A stretch of 64,000 bases of DNA, from NCBI RefSeq assembly GCF_010389155.1, contig NC_057764.1, positions 2,356,001 to 2,420,000 of the forward strand, in the 5' to 3' direction. Positions within the stretch are counted from its first letter, which is position 1. The number at the start of each line of letters is the position of its first letter. Made by a program: the position numbers and the translations under genes. Below the pieces are notes generated by a model. That model was not told where the DNA came from. It did not search any database and saw nothing but the letters and a program-made list of their open reading frames with translations. Of the stretch, positions 25,557 to 38,195 are shown piece by piece. This DNA comes from Erigeron canadensis (taxonomy: Eukaryota > Streptophyta > Magnoliopsida > Asterales > Asteraceae).

Positions 25557-27176
25557 ACATATGTAATCCATTAGTTATAAAGATCAAAACTTGAAGGGAG
25601 GTTAAGGGTTAGTTTATATTTAATTATTTATTAAATAATTAAAAAGAGTTTTTCTTATTTTTTTAAATTAAAAATGATTTTAATTAAATAAAATTAGGGT
25701 TTTGTTTAATTAATTTGACCTAATTCAATGGTGGATTGAAACCCTCGAGCAAGTTTTGAATTGTGAATTGACATGATTTATATGTTATAAATTGCATGTT
25801 ATGTGCATCTTAATTATTTAAAGTTGTTAAATAATAGTAAAATCACAAGGAATTTATGCGAAATTAATTGTGATTTTACTGAATATATAGAGATATATTT
25901 TTCAAAGCATGATAATCCAATAATTAGGGTTAATTATTAGATAATAGTGTGACTATGTGAATTTTTCGTGTGATTTTTCTGATTTGCAACAGTTCACTAA
26001 AATATTCATATAAAATAATCTATAATGAGTTAGAAGTCGTTCTTTGGACAGAAGATGCTCAACACACAGGGCTACAACTTTGTAGTTCTGTCCGAAATCT
26101 GAATCGGACCAGAAACAGGTCTAAACTGGTCATCAAGCTGCTGGAAGTTTCTAGTCAGCATGTTTATGTGTTTATTTGATAATTATTCGGTAATTAAATT
26201 GTTTAAAGGCTTACGCAATCAAGGTAACTTGATGTATGTGGTCCCCTTCTTCGTAAGGAGGAGCCGGGATTTAAACATATGCATGAACCACAGTGACCAT
26301 GTTTAGGTGACTCATTTTAACTTGTTACATGATTAAGTAGTTTGGTAATTAGTAAGTTTATTAATTTTTGCTTGTTTATAAGTTGTATAAAGGTGATGCA
26401 AAAATTGTTTTCTTGGAAATATATAAACTTGACTAAGAACTATCGAAATAGAGATTTCATTAATAAAATTGGAGTCTTACAACCTTGAGATACACTGGCT
26501 CACCCATTTGAACAAACTCTAAGAGAGGTATAAGCCGGAGTGCGTTAGCCTTTTAAAAGGGCGGGTTTTTAATTGCGTCCATCGCAAACCTTTGCCCTTG
26601 CACTTCTTTGTGCGTTCAAATGGAGCTACCAAGCTCTTTTGTGTTGTTAAGACTACACAAAAGATTTTGTTAAAATATTATGTTATCAAATGCATTACCC
26701 GTTTAAAGTTAAGTCAATGCCACTCACTTTGCTTAGAACACTTGCTCGTGCTTTTTGCTCCTACGTGAGACCATAGGCGAATTGCATTTCCTCAAGGTAG
26801 ATTACCACTTCGTTGTGAGACCAGTGGTGAACTATCTACATGTTCTTAATTGGGTGACTTAAAAGGAGTTAAGAGGTGAGATCCTTGACCCGTGGCATAA
26901 GATGGGACAAAACATGTTTACAAAACACTTAATACCCCTTTAAAGTGTTGTTGTAAGTCCCATAATTCTAGGAGTTGCATGAATGCAATTATCGATACTC
27001 GATTACCTTTTGAATACCGTCATTTCTAGCAGATCAGCTGATGAAATGATTGTATGTCAAGTTGGATCCTAGCCTTAGTGAAAGTAATTTGTTAGATGAA
27101 TTTAACAAGGGTAAATTACACTTCTTAAGGATTAATTATCGAAAATACCGATAATTGAACTTTTGTCTGTTTTGAA

Positions 27177-30100
27177 GATGACAACAACAAATCCTTCTCA
27201 AAACATACACCAATCGACTTTTAGGTCGATGCTAGAAAGGGAAAGACTTTCTGGAACCAAACCTCAATGACTGGTTTCAACTCATTGATGAGCAGACACC
27301 GTTATTCCGGGAGTGAATGCTTCAACTAGAGAGTTGGCTGCATACAATGCTCGGTACAATAGACATAATGCGGTTACTTGTTTGATGTTGGGAAGCATGA
27401 ATGCTAACCTTCAAAAGCAATTTGAGCATTCATTTCCATGTGAAATGCTCAGCGAACTCAAGTCTTTGTACGAAATGCAAGCCGAAGTGAAGTTGTTCAA
27501 CCTACTTGATCAACTTGATGACTTGCGACATGAGCTAGGAACATCGGTTAGTCCTCATGTACTCTAGTTGAATAGGTACTCATGAAAAATTGGAAAGGTT
27601 GTACTATGCTTATCCGGCTATTACAATTGGCTAAATCCTAAAAAAAATTTCAAAGGATTTTGAGGATTTTGTGCGCAATTATAATAAGCACAACATGAGT
27701 AAAACCATAGCTGAACTTCATGCCATATTAATTGAGTATGAGAAGGAGCTTCCAAAGAAATCTACTACATCCCAAGTTCTAATGATCAAGGGGGGAAAGG
27801 TTCAGAAAGCAAAACAACCGTAAGCTAAGGGCAAGCATTTTGGTAAGAGAAAACAAGTTGTGTTAGCTCAAAACCTTTAAAGGCCCTTTCGGCAAAAGGA
27901 GCATACGGCTAAAGTATCTAGCTGAGTTGAATGCGAAGAAGAAGCAAGCTGGTTCGGTAGTGCTTCAAGTATCTTCACAATTGAATTATATATGTGGTTA
28001 TATAAATAATAATTCAATAGCAAAAGAGTCAAAGTTAACTTGGACTCTAACTATCTTTGACACTGTCATCTTGTTTAATTTTGTCAAGAAAGACATTTAA
28101 AGACTTCAAAGCGACGGTGTCTTACAGTCAAATGATTAATCATTTGATAAATGCGTGTATTTGACATTATTTTGAGCAAGAAATGCGTTGAAAGTTTTCA
28201 AAGTGAAGAGATCTTACAATCAAATGATGAATCATTTGATAAATGCGTGTTTTTGGAATTGTCGTTAGCAAGAAAAACATTTAAAGACTTCAAAGGGACA
28301 GTGTCTTACAAACAAATGATGAATCATTTGAGAAATGCATGTCTTGTGTTTTCGGCAAGATGACAAGAATACCTTTTCCGCATAAACCCGGAGAGGGCTA
28401 AGGAATTACTTGGGCTAATATATTCGGGTGTATGTAGCCCATTTAGACATGTCAAGGAAAGGTATTAGCTACTTCATCACTTTTATGGATGATTTCAGTA
28501 ATTATGGTTATGTTTGTTTGCTTAAACATAAACATGAAGTCTTTGAAACATTCAAAGAGTTTAAAAGTAAAGTAGAAAATCAACTCAGTAGAACCACCAA
28601 GATTCTCTAGATCGAGGAGGAGAAATTTAAGCCAAAAGTTTAAGGATCATCTAAAAGCTTGTGGATTTATCCAAGAGCTTACTCCGATATAAGGGTATAT
28701 TTGAAAGGAGAAATCAAACCTTGTTGAACATGGTGAGAAAAATGATGAACCTTAAGACTTTCCCATTTCGTTTTGGGATTATGCTCCAGAGATTGCTGCA
28801 TGCATTTTCAATATGATTCCAACCAAGAAGGTTGACAAGACACCGCATGAATGTGGTGTTAAGTGCATCTTAGTAGGACACCCAAAGGAAACGATGGGTT
28901 ACTACTTCTACTTTCCTACCAGAAACACTGTCTGAGTATTTTTTGATTTGTTGAGTTCCTTGAAAAGAAACTCATATCTCAAGAGGACAATGGGAGGATT
29001 CTTGAACTTGATGAGGCTCAAGAAGATGTGTCAACTTCTGAAAATACTAGCAATCATCAACTTGGGGGGGGGGGATGTTCAAAGAGATGAATCTCTAGGT
29101 GAACTAGAAGTTGAAGATAAAGCGATTCCAATTCGTAGGTCCTCAAGGATAATACGTGCTCGTGAAAGATTAAATCTTATGGTTGAATATGAAGAACATG
29201 TAGTAGGAGATTTGAATGAACCTCCTATTTTAAATGCTGTATTATCGGATCCGGAGTCTGACAAATGGCTTGAAGCTGCGAATATGGAAATGAAATCCAT
29301 GAAAGATAATCAAGTATGGAGCTTGGTTGATCTTCCACCAAATGGTAGAACCGTTGGGTGTAAATGGATCTTCAAGAAGAAGACCGACATGGATGGAAAT
29401 GTACACACCTATAAAGTTTGTCTTGTGGCGAAAGGTTATACTCAACTTTTTGGAGTTGTTTATGAGGAAACCTTTTCTCCCGTTGCGGACATTAGAGCTA
29501 TTAGGATCATCTTAGCCATAGTGGCGTACTATGACTATGAGATATGGCAAATGGATGTCAAAACCGCTTTCTTAAATGGTTTTCTAGACGAGGAAGTCTA
29601 TATGGTACAACCAGAAGGTTTTGTCGATCCAAAATCCCGACAAAGTATGCAAACTTCAAAGGTTCATTTATGGATTGAAGCAAGCATTAAGGAGTTGGAA
29701 TTAAAGGTTTGATGAGAAAATCAAGAGGTTTGATTTTGCTTAAAATCCTTATGCGTCATGTGTATATCGCAAAGCTAGTGAGAGTAATGTTACTTGGGTT
29801 AAAGTGGCATTCAGTTTTGGAATGAAGATCTATAGAGATAGAAGTAAACGGTTGATTGGATTAAGTTAAAGTGCATATATTGATAAGATCTTGAGGATAT
29901 TCAAGATGGAAAGCGCGAGAATTTGCCTATGCAAGAAGGACTTAATTTATCTAGCAAGAACGGTGAATCTACACCTGAAGAGGTGGAGCATATGCAAAGA
30001 GTTCCTTATGCTTCGGCTGTGGGATCTATCATGCGGTAAGATGCACTTGACCTGATGTTGTGTTCGCTCAAAATCTTGTTAGCCGATATCAGCAAAATCC

Positions 30101-30684
30101 CAGAGAGGATCAGTGGACTGCTGTGAAAAATATTCTTAAGTACATGCGGGCTATTAAATAAGTATTCTTGGTGTATGGTTGAAATCCTGATCCCAGATTC
30201 GATGGTAATAGATATTGTGATGTTGGATTTCAGGACAGATAAAGATGATTCCAAGTATCAGTCGGGATACGTCTTCATTGTAAATGAAGACACGGCGGAA
30301 TGCTATAAGCTAAAAGCAAACCACAGTTGTTAGTTATATGACAGATTATGAGTATATTGTCGTCTCATAGAAGACGGCATGAAGGTTAACTGGATTAGAA
30401 AGTTTATTTTTTGGATTTTAACATGATAATCCTCAAATAACATACCTATGGATCTGTACTGTGACAATTCGGGAGCAATTGTCATTGCCAATGAACCTGG
30501 GGTTCAAAAAGGTGTCAGACATTACCAAAGAAGATATCACTACGTTAGTGAGCAAATCGAATCGCGTGAAATCAAATTACTCAAAGTTCACACAGATTAT
30601 AACTTAGCGGATCCTTTTACAAAGGCTTTGTCAAAAGGAAAACTCAATAAGCATGCCGAAGGCATTGGTCTTAGATATTGCTAG
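27177..30684 (+). pseudogene. Ty1-copia gag-pol remnant
   Basis: Fragments appear in the normal copia order. Gag runs from about 27180 (MTTTNPSQNIHQSTF; 27313-27567; about 27660-27820) with an early stop. An integrase piece lies at 28428-28610 (YFITFMDDFSNYGYVC). Reverse transcriptase is at 29100-29640 (NGRTVGCKWIFKKK, QMDVKTAFLNGFLDEEVYM), with further fragments to about 30250. RNase H is at 30448-30684 (LYCDNSGAI...HYQRRYHYV...TDYNLADPFTKAL). Stops and frameshifts separate the blocks; the usual catalytic YVDD motif and the zinc knuckle were not seen. Three 92-bp repeats sit between gag and integrase. The element cannot make its own enzymes. Confidence 0.92.
28086..28345 (+). repeat. Three 92-bp tandem repeats in copia pol
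   Basis: The block TCTTACANNCAAATGATNAA followed by TCATTTGANAAATGC occurs at 28120, 28212 and 28304, exactly 92 bp apart, with upstream similarity (ACATTTAAAGACTTCAAAG) in the first and third copies. Because 92 is not a multiple of three, each copy shifts frame; the array lies just before the GAG-pre-integrase/integrase region. Confidence 0.85.
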
Positions 30685-30792
30685 TTATATCATGTAAAGC
30701 TGTTGTTGGTATTTGGATAATGGGATGTTAAACAATTGTTATTTTAGAAAATGAATTTTTATACGCGGTATAAGTGATTTCATTTTATAATA

Positions 30793-31916
30793 AGGGGAAA
30801 ATACATAAAAAGGTAACCTATTTACCTAAAATTCCTAAAAAAGGGAACCTATTTTGTTTTCGCTTATTTAAAGGATACAATATTCATAAATTTCCTAATA
30901 AGGGGAAGATCGTTACTTTTAATCGCCGATCAGCAGTTAACATCGTTAGTCTGCTTACATGGCATTACTAAAACAACTATTCATCTTCTTCTCCCCCTTT
31001 CCACTCCATCCGCCGGCAACCACCCCCTGCAGCACCACCGCCGTCTGCCACCTCTCCCTCGCTGGAAAACAGATCCTGCAGCCACCACAAACAACCCTCT
31101 AGGGCTTTCTTCAACTCTAGACTCCAAATACTCCATAACCACCACTGCTCCGCTGCTGCTGCTTCTGTCCGACTTCCAGCCGCCACCACTCGACTCCATA
31201 ATCTTTTAAAACAAAACCCATTTCTTTTCTCTTTAAAAACCTAATGTTTTCCCTTTTTCTTCTCTCTTTTCTTCCCGTCGCAGCCACGTACCGCCGTACC
31301 ATCACCACCCCACAACGGTCCAGGAAGAAGGAGGAACATTCAAGCTTCTAAACAGGTAGTTACAGATCTGTCCATGCTTAGTTTTCATGTCGCAAACCCT
31401 AAAAACGTTTCTCACTTGTTCCTTATCCTCCTGGACGATTATGGAGTCGAGTGGTGGCGGCTGGAAGTTGAACAGAAGTAGCAGCGACGGAGCAGTGGTG
31501 GTGATGAGGTATTTGAAGTCTAGAGTTGAAGAAAACTCTAGAGGGTTGTTTATGGTGGCTGCCGGATTTGTTTTCTGACGAGGGAGAGGTGGCAGGCGGC
31601 GGTGGTGCTGCAGGGGGTGGTTGCCGGCGGATGGAGTGGAAAGGGGGAGAAGAAGATGAATAGTTGTTTTAGTAATGCCACGTAAGTAGACTAACGATGT
31701 TAACGGCTGACTAGCGTCTAAAACTAACGATCTTCCCCTTATTAGGAAATTTATGAAAACTAGTATCCTTTAAATAAACGAAAACAACTATATTTGCATG
31801 TTTAGATCCATGAATATTTAAAATATTCTTTATGAAAACTAGTATCCTTTAAATAACGATCTTCTCCTTTTTAGGAATTTTAGATAAATAGGTTACCTTT
31901 TTATGTATTTTTCCCT
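30793..31916. mobile_element. Foldback element inside the copia interior
   Basis: Arms of about 400 bp pair: the left begins AGGGGAAAATACATAAAAAG and the right end is the complement of AGGGAAAAATACATAAAAAG; the pairing continues through GATGAATAGTTG...AGTAATGCC and the GC-rich GTCGAGTGGTGGCGGCTGGA, leaving about 240 bp in the middle. Flanking TATAATA is present on both sides (30786-30792, 31917-31923), a likely target duplication. The right arm has an extra internal segment (see findings). GC-rich open frames within it mirror each other across the two arms and are not supported as genes. Confidence 0.85.
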
Positions 31917-32671
31917 TATAATAATTGTGTCCTATATTTGCATGTTTAGATCCATGAATATTTAAAATATTCTAAATGTCTATTGTCGATTAATTATATG
32001 GGAATATGATTAAAGTAAGACAATTGTGAGAGATTGGTGAAAATATTTAACGAAATATTTTGAAGATGGTGGATTTCGTACCAAACTCACATGATATTCG
32101 AAAGGGAATATTAGACTTACCCCACTTAACGAATTGTCATTTTATAGATCGTCGTCATTAAGTGAAATTCGTGAAATAGTTACTTTATTTATCCTTATAC
32201 TTGAGATACAAGTGAGTTATGCATGTGTGGATTGTATTTCTTGATATAGTTACTAACTGTCCTGAACAAGGTAGTAATAAAGGGCTATTTTCAGAAGTGT
32301 TAAGAATTGACATTGCCAGACACTTGTAGTCAATATAGGATTTGTTTCTTCAACTTGCAACTGAAATATGATACCATTTGGCGCCCTCATTAATTAATTA
32401 AGATGTTTGTATGACCATACCCAAATGAACTCAAGAGGAGGTCTTGACAAAGTTGGTAATCTTGATTAATTGTAGAAATGAGAAACATAATCATTAATTT
32501 ATGAAATGACATTGATCCATATTCATAATTAACAAGGGTATCTGAACAAAGGGATATTAAAGACTAAATCATTTCAAATTGGCAATTTAAGAAACTATTC
32601 TTAAATATTTCCAAGAGCATTGGCGTGTTGCTAGACGCTAACCAATGTTATTGCCTTTATGATAACATGCT

Positions 32672-32682
32672 CAAGTGGGAGC
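32672..32682 (+). other. Copia polypurine tract
   Basis: CAAGTGGGAGC lies immediately before the 3' LTR (TGTTGGA at 32683), the standard position and sequence for the plus-strand primer of Ty1-copia elements. Confidence 0.85.
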
Positions 32683-33979
32683 TGTTGGATCGGAGTGTGA
32701 TCATGTTATAATAAATCGCATGTCCGAAAATAATTTAAGCTTACGGGGTCACACGACACGGTAACTCTATATTATTAATTAGTATATTAAAGTAATATAT
32801 TAATTAAAATGATTACGAAATATAATAAACGATTGTTTAAATATGTTTATTAATTAAAAGAGAAAGACTTAATTGTAAATTAGGAATTAGAGTTGAGCTC
32901 TAATTAATCCTAATAGGGGCCGGTTTTTACTATTGTTTTGTAACCCAATACAAACTTGTTCACCAAGTTTAGTAACCCTAATTATTAACCCTATATATAA
33001 AAGGGTTAAGGGTTATTAATTGGTACGAGAATAAAAAGGTAAAACCCTAAATATAAGTCTTATATTCTCTTGGTCGAACAACACTATACAATATGAATTC
33101 TAGATGTCGATGTAGACTTACACCAATTTATGATATTGCTTACATTTATGGTGGTCTTGTATTGGTTCGATGGCTACAAGGATTTTGTTTTCTTCCAACT
33201 GTTCGACGGATGTAAAACAAAGAACGGGTTTGTGTGTTCGTGATCGGGTACTAACATATGGTATAGTCTAGTGTGCGATCGTAGAGAGGTTTTACTTTAA
33301 ACCCTAAATAATAATAATCTTATTGGAAGCTTTGCGCAAAGGTACACGTTTCGACTCTCTCTTTGTTAATTAATTCGATTACATATACGTTTCTTTCCGT
33401 TACGTACTCGTGAATTGTTATATGTTTATGTGCTCATATTCTAACACAAATGACATTCAATGTCGTAGATGTCATGCCGTTTGACGATCTATCCGGGGGT
33501 TTTCCCTGTGAACTACCCGATGGCATCCGGGGGTTTTTAAAAAAAAACATATTTTTCATTTCATGTTTTTTTTTTGAAAACAAAAATTGAAAACATAAAA
33601 CGTTAAACGTGCCCTAAAGGTTTCAATTATATCAATGAGTTATTAACCAGAGTGTTATACAGTTTATAAGGCATGAGAATGTAACCAACTATGGCAAAAA
33701 TGCTATGTAATGTACCCTACTACTCGACTTGCTATGTAATGTAACCAACTACATTTTTTGGGTTATCTAACGCATGCTACCGGATACACAAGGTAATTCA
33801 TCCGGTTAATAATTTTTTTTGCCACGTGGAATTCCATTAAACAAAAAACAGAATATAAAACCCTAAATTCTGGTGATTTCCCCCCATTTCTTTCTTTCCC
33901 TTTTTTTTCTCTTCCTCCTCCCGCTCGTTCCTCTTTCTCCGTGGATTCAATTTCATCAAATTCAACAAATTCGCGATTT

Positions 33980-34453
33980 ATGAAGTGTAATTGTGGAGCC
34001 AGGATGTACATCATCACTTCATGGACCGCTAAAAATCCTGGACGTCGATTTGTGAAGTGCCCTAATGTAAGTGATTTTCAATTTTGACCTAATTTTGCAG
34101 GAATTGGTTTAGGGTCAAATTGGGTTAGGGATTATGTGTTATTTGTATTTGGCAATAAGTATCAGTATTTAACTTTGATTTAGGTGAAAAGTGGGTGTTG
34201 CACAAAATTCAGTTTCCTTGATGACCCACTCCCAAGTGATTATTACAAAAACCTTGTATATGAGCTTCATTCACAAGCAAAGAAGAAGGAAATGGAGGAA
34301 GAAGTTGATTTACAAGCAAAGATGAAAGAAAATATTGATTCACAAGAAAAAAAGAAGGTTGAAATAGAGTTGACTTTTGCAAAGTCAAAGCTTAAACTGT
34401 TTGACATTGTTTTTGTTGTTTTGATTGGAGTTGTGGCATTATTAAGCTTTTAA
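33980..34453 (+). CDS. GRF-type zinc finger protein with coiled coil and C-terminal TM
   Basis: Two exons: 33980-34066 (29 codons, donor GTAAGT) and 34184-34453 (acceptor TTTAG), joined in phase 0, giving 118 aa. A GRF-type zinc finger (residues 1-43) spans the splice: CNCGARM, NPGRRFVKCPN, then KSGCCTKFSFLDD. A Lys/Glu-rich, probably coiled-coil segment (about 55-95) follows, then a hydrophobic segment near the C terminus (FDIVFVVLIGVVALLSF). GRF fingers bind nucleic acid in other proteins; the role here is unknown. It lies wholly inside the MULE, just inside the left inverted repeat, convergent with the transposase, as mudrB is with mudrA in maize MuDR, though I see no similarity to MURB. 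No disruption was seen. Confidence 0.75.
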
Positions 34454-34843
34454 TTGCTGTCTTAGTATTGTAATTTGGTCATTGTAATGGTTTTTAAGAA
34501 AGGGAATGAAGTTGTTTGTTTGCCACAATTGGTTATTGTTATGGATTTTAAGATGAAAATGTCAAAGTCAATTTGCTAAAATAGCTATATTATGAAGAAA
34601 ATACCATAATAACTAAACTGAAAATTAACAATGTGAATTTGCCAAAATAGCAGAATAACTAAATATACCATAAACATTGCCAAAATACCATAACCAGGGA
34701 TATGTCATTCACAACCAAAAGACATGATCAGTTGTAGTACAAACTGCAAACAAAAAATATGACAAGTTCATCCTAAAAGATATGACAAGTTCATCCCAAA
34801 TATTCACTAGTTTATCTTAAATACATAACAAAGTTGGATCAAT

Positions 34844-37800
34844 CTATAAGAGAGTCACAAGATCATCCTCAGTCAACCCTGGTCCAGGCACTATTCTTTG
34901 CAATTTTTGTCTTAAGGCCCTCTGACTTGGGGTCCTAGTCTTGACATATTCCTTGGCCTTCCTAATCTTATTTGGTGATTGGCTTGCACTTGTTCCAGTA
35001 GCTGCTAGTCTTGGTGTTGAGAATGGTTTGGTGCTGACTGTCCCAGTAGCAGTTGGTCTTCTTCCAATCTTATGAATTGCTTTGGTCTTGGCAGCAACAT
35101 TGACTGCAAAACACATAACAAAGTCAATTACTTGTAATTTTGACCTCATTTTGTAGGAATTGTAATTAAGTACCAAAACTACAAACAATACCTGAAGATG
35201 AATCATGATGCTCAATTGATGAACTGGAAGTGACAAACTTGTGGCCTCCTTTGCCTGGACTGAGTGGTCTATTTTCAGAAGGGTTTTGTTGACTTCCAGA
35301 AGTTTTTTCAGGGTTTGGTTGGCTTGTAGAAGGGTGTGCAGGGTTTGGTTGGCTTGCAGAAGGGTGTGCAGGGTTTGGTTGACTTGCAGATGGGTGTGCA
35401 GGCTTTGGTGGTCTTGTGGAAGTGTTTGATTTTCTTGCAGAAGTGCTTGGTTGATTTGCAGAAGTGCTTGGTTGTTTTTGATGAGGCTTTGGTAAATGGG
35501 CTGGTCTTTCTTTTAGTTCAGAATCACATGTCCTAGCATTGTGGCCCACTGCCCAACAATTCCTACAATGCATGTCCATTCCATGTTTTGTAACTTTGGT
35601 TGACCCAACTTTTGGTTCATGTGCAGCTCTAATCCTCTTCTTCTTAGGTCTGCTGGCATAGTTCTAGACTTTGGGGGCAATGGTTTGGGCAAATTAACTG
35701 TTAGCCATGTGTCCATCCCACCCACTGGATACACAGTCTTGTTATATGCTTGTATGTAATTGGCCTTCCTGAACCAGCAAGAGATGTACTCCTCTGGATC
35801 CCTATTACACTTGTATATAGCTTCAATTGCATGGATACATGGAATTCCACTTAATTCCCACATTCTACGTGTACAACTTCCTTCATCTAAACTGACACTA
35901 TAAGAATAATTGTGCATTCTCACCTCAAAGATATTATCACCTGCATGTATCACCAACCCACATGCCCTATCTTTCTTGATAAGTTCTAATTTGTTCCTAA
36001 TTGTAGGACACACATCATGCTCCCAGTTTTCACTTATATCCCTCATTGACTCCAACCTAATCATGACAATAACCCTTAATGCTTCTAATAAAGTTATTAT
36101 AGGTTTGTTCTTAATTTTCAACAACACACTGTTCCAACACTCACTAAAGCCATTTTCAACTGCCTCACATCCTCTATGTATCTCAAAAAATGCCCTACAC
36201 CAAGATTTGGGATTCCTTTCAATCAAATAATTATAGGCATTAGGATTAGCTACCTTAATTTCTTGCATAGCAGCCTCATACTGTGCCATATATGTGGACT
36301 TGGCAGCTTTCCAAAAGAGGTTTCTGAACTCCACACCACTGTAAAGCTTCCTGAAATTTTCATAAATGTGCCTGGCACATTGCTTGTGTTCTGCTCTAGG
36401 CATAACATCCTTCACAGCCTCAATTAAGCCCTGCATTGTTAATTAAGTCATTTTCAATATATATAAATGTAAGTGAAGCCCTACATTGTTAATTAAGTCA
36501 TTTTCAATATAAAAAATGTAACTGCAGAAACAAAATATACATTACCTTGTGTTGGTCTGATATTAGAGTTAATTCTGCACCATCTGGGCAATCAAGATCA
36601 TGACTTAACAACTGCAGAAACCATGTCCAGTTATGTTTGTTTTCTACATTGACAATAGCCCAACAAATTGGGTATACTTGGTTGTTTCCATTCCTTCCAA
36701 CTGTAGTTAACAATTTTCCACTTAATGGCTTCTTCAGAAAACAACCATCCAATGCCACAACCCTTCTACACCCAAACCTCCAACCCTGTTTCAACCCATA
36801 GAAACATGTGTAAAATCTGTCAAAGTATGTTTTACCATCAGGGTTGGTTGTAATGCCTAATTGTACTGTGGAACCAGGATTTGTTTTCAAAATGGCTTGA
36901 CCATATGAGTTTAGCATGCCATAATGCTCCTCTAAGGTTTTCTCATATTCTGTCAAGGCATATGTTCTGGCCCTTCTAGCCTGGTGACTTGAAATAGTAC
37001 ATTTGTACTTCTTCATAACCAAATTTTGAATCTCACACAGCCTGATTTCTGGTTGTGATCTAATCCTTTCAGCAAAATGTTTTCCTATCCACTTGTAGTT
37101 AACCAAAGAACCATACTTGAAGTTTCTGGCACAGGTGTGTTCATCAACCAAGGACATTATTTGGAATGACTTCTCATTATTCAATCTGGCAAAACATCTA
37201 AACTTGCACTTTTGTTGCTTAGCAGGGAACCTTATATGCTTTCTCTGTTTACCTTTAGATGGGTCAGAGATGTTAGGGGGTCTAGTTTTACACTTTGCAA
37301 TTAAACTGGTTTTACAAGATCTCTCAAACCATAAGGTGTATCCATTAGCAAGTGCATAATAGGATAAACATTCTCTCAATTGGTTGTGGTTTGTATATAA
37401 TTCACCCACCTGAGGTCTTCTCAATCTCCAATGTGTAGATGGATCATGAGTTGGGAATTTAGGCAATTCTGGTTCTGATGGTTTCAATGGGTCATTGGAA
37501 GTCTCCCCATCCTTTGATTTAAGGGCTTCAATTAGTTCATTTATGAAATTCTCATGTTCAGTATGAACGGTTGTCTTAACACATTCTTCATCTTCATGAC
37601 CTTGCCTATTACTACCAAGCTTAGGAAGTTGCCTAGGGGTTGGGATCTTAGCAATGGGGTTTCCTTTCCTAACTTCCCTCATTTCATCTTCCCATTCACT
37701 TAAATGGTCTAATGAGGCTACAAAATCCACATCAGAATCACTACTTGGAGCATATGATTCATCATCACTATCACAAGGCTCCTCATTTGGTCCTTTACTA

Positions 37801-38195
37801 CTCTCACCATGCTCTGTTTTAGACACAAACTCACCCTCATTCTCATCAATCTCACCCTCATTCTCATCAACAGTTCTCTTTTCAACATACTTAGATAAGT
37901 CTAATGAATAATAATCAACAAATACATAAACATCATACTCTGAAGCAATAATATCATAAAATGCAGTCAAATCACCTTCATCCCTCAAACTTAACAACCC
38001 ATGTTTCAGCTCACTACTACCAGAATAATAAAGAGCACAAGACTAAGTACCTGTTTCTTGCTCTATGTGGTGCACAAACTCTTCATAATCTATTCTTGGA
38101 GTCATAAGGCTGATGACTTTAGTATCATCATACCGTAAAGGATCGTACATGAAAGCCCCATCATAACACACCTTGAATTTGTAAAAATATGTCAT
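34844..38195 (-). pseudogene. MURA-type MULE transposase with nonsense and frameshift
   Basis: Exons: 38195-36546, 36430-35192, 35103-34844, about 1,050 codons. In order: an N-terminal domain (MTYFYKFKVCYDGAFMY...); an acidic linker; a MuDR-type DNA-binding domain (VGELYTNHNQLRECLSYYA); a MULE DDE core with VVALDGCFLKKP and LTLISDQHK carrying two Asp candidates; a SWIM-like finger (SCTRRMWELSGIPCIHAI); a CCHC knuckle (CRNCWAVGHNARTC) in a Ser/Pro-rich tail with QPNPAHPSAS repeats. Defects: in-frame TAG at 38043-38045, a frame change near 35665 before the knuckle, and Arg in place of the second SWIM Cys. Otherwise the frame is long and clean, so inactivation looks recent, or one or more changes could be sequencing errors. 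Confidence 0.88.

Larger units (their letters stand above)
22790..33446 (+). mobile_element. Degenerate Ty1-copia retrotransposon with nested insertions
   Basis: The 5' LTR is 22790-25541 (about 793 bp once the Harbinger element at 23077-25032 is removed); the 3' LTR is 32683-33446 (764 bp). Both start TGTTGGA and end ATATTCTAACA, and they are nearly identical over long stretches. The target-site duplication is CAAAT at 22785-22789 and 33447-33451. A primer-binding site GTGGTATCACGAGCC (complementary to initiator Met-tRNA) follows the 5' LTR, and a polypurine tract CAAGTGGGAGC precedes the 3' LTR. Gag-pol lies between but is broken. A foldback element is inserted at 30793-31916. Confidence 0.95.
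22694..33547 (+). mobile_element. tRNA-derived SINE split by the copia element
   Basis: The 5' part (22694-22789) has a tRNA-like head with an A box (TAGCTCAGTGGC, about 22700) and B box (GGGTTCAAATCC). The 3' part (33452-33547) ends CATCCGGGGGTTTTTAAAAA with an A tail. Rejoined without the copia element and one CAAAT, it is about 195 bp, a normal SINE length. The tRNA-like head is not a functional tRNA gene: no complete cloverleaf or anticodon arm was evident. Confidence 0.72.

Noticed and set aside
30977..31580. GC-rich open frames in the foldback element
   Set aside because: The two arms give mirrored frames of low-complexity protein with no domain; explained by the inverted repeat.
35910..36427. 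Plus-strand frames over the MULE transposase
   Set aside because: Antisense shadows; the minus strand here has the conserved transposase with introns.
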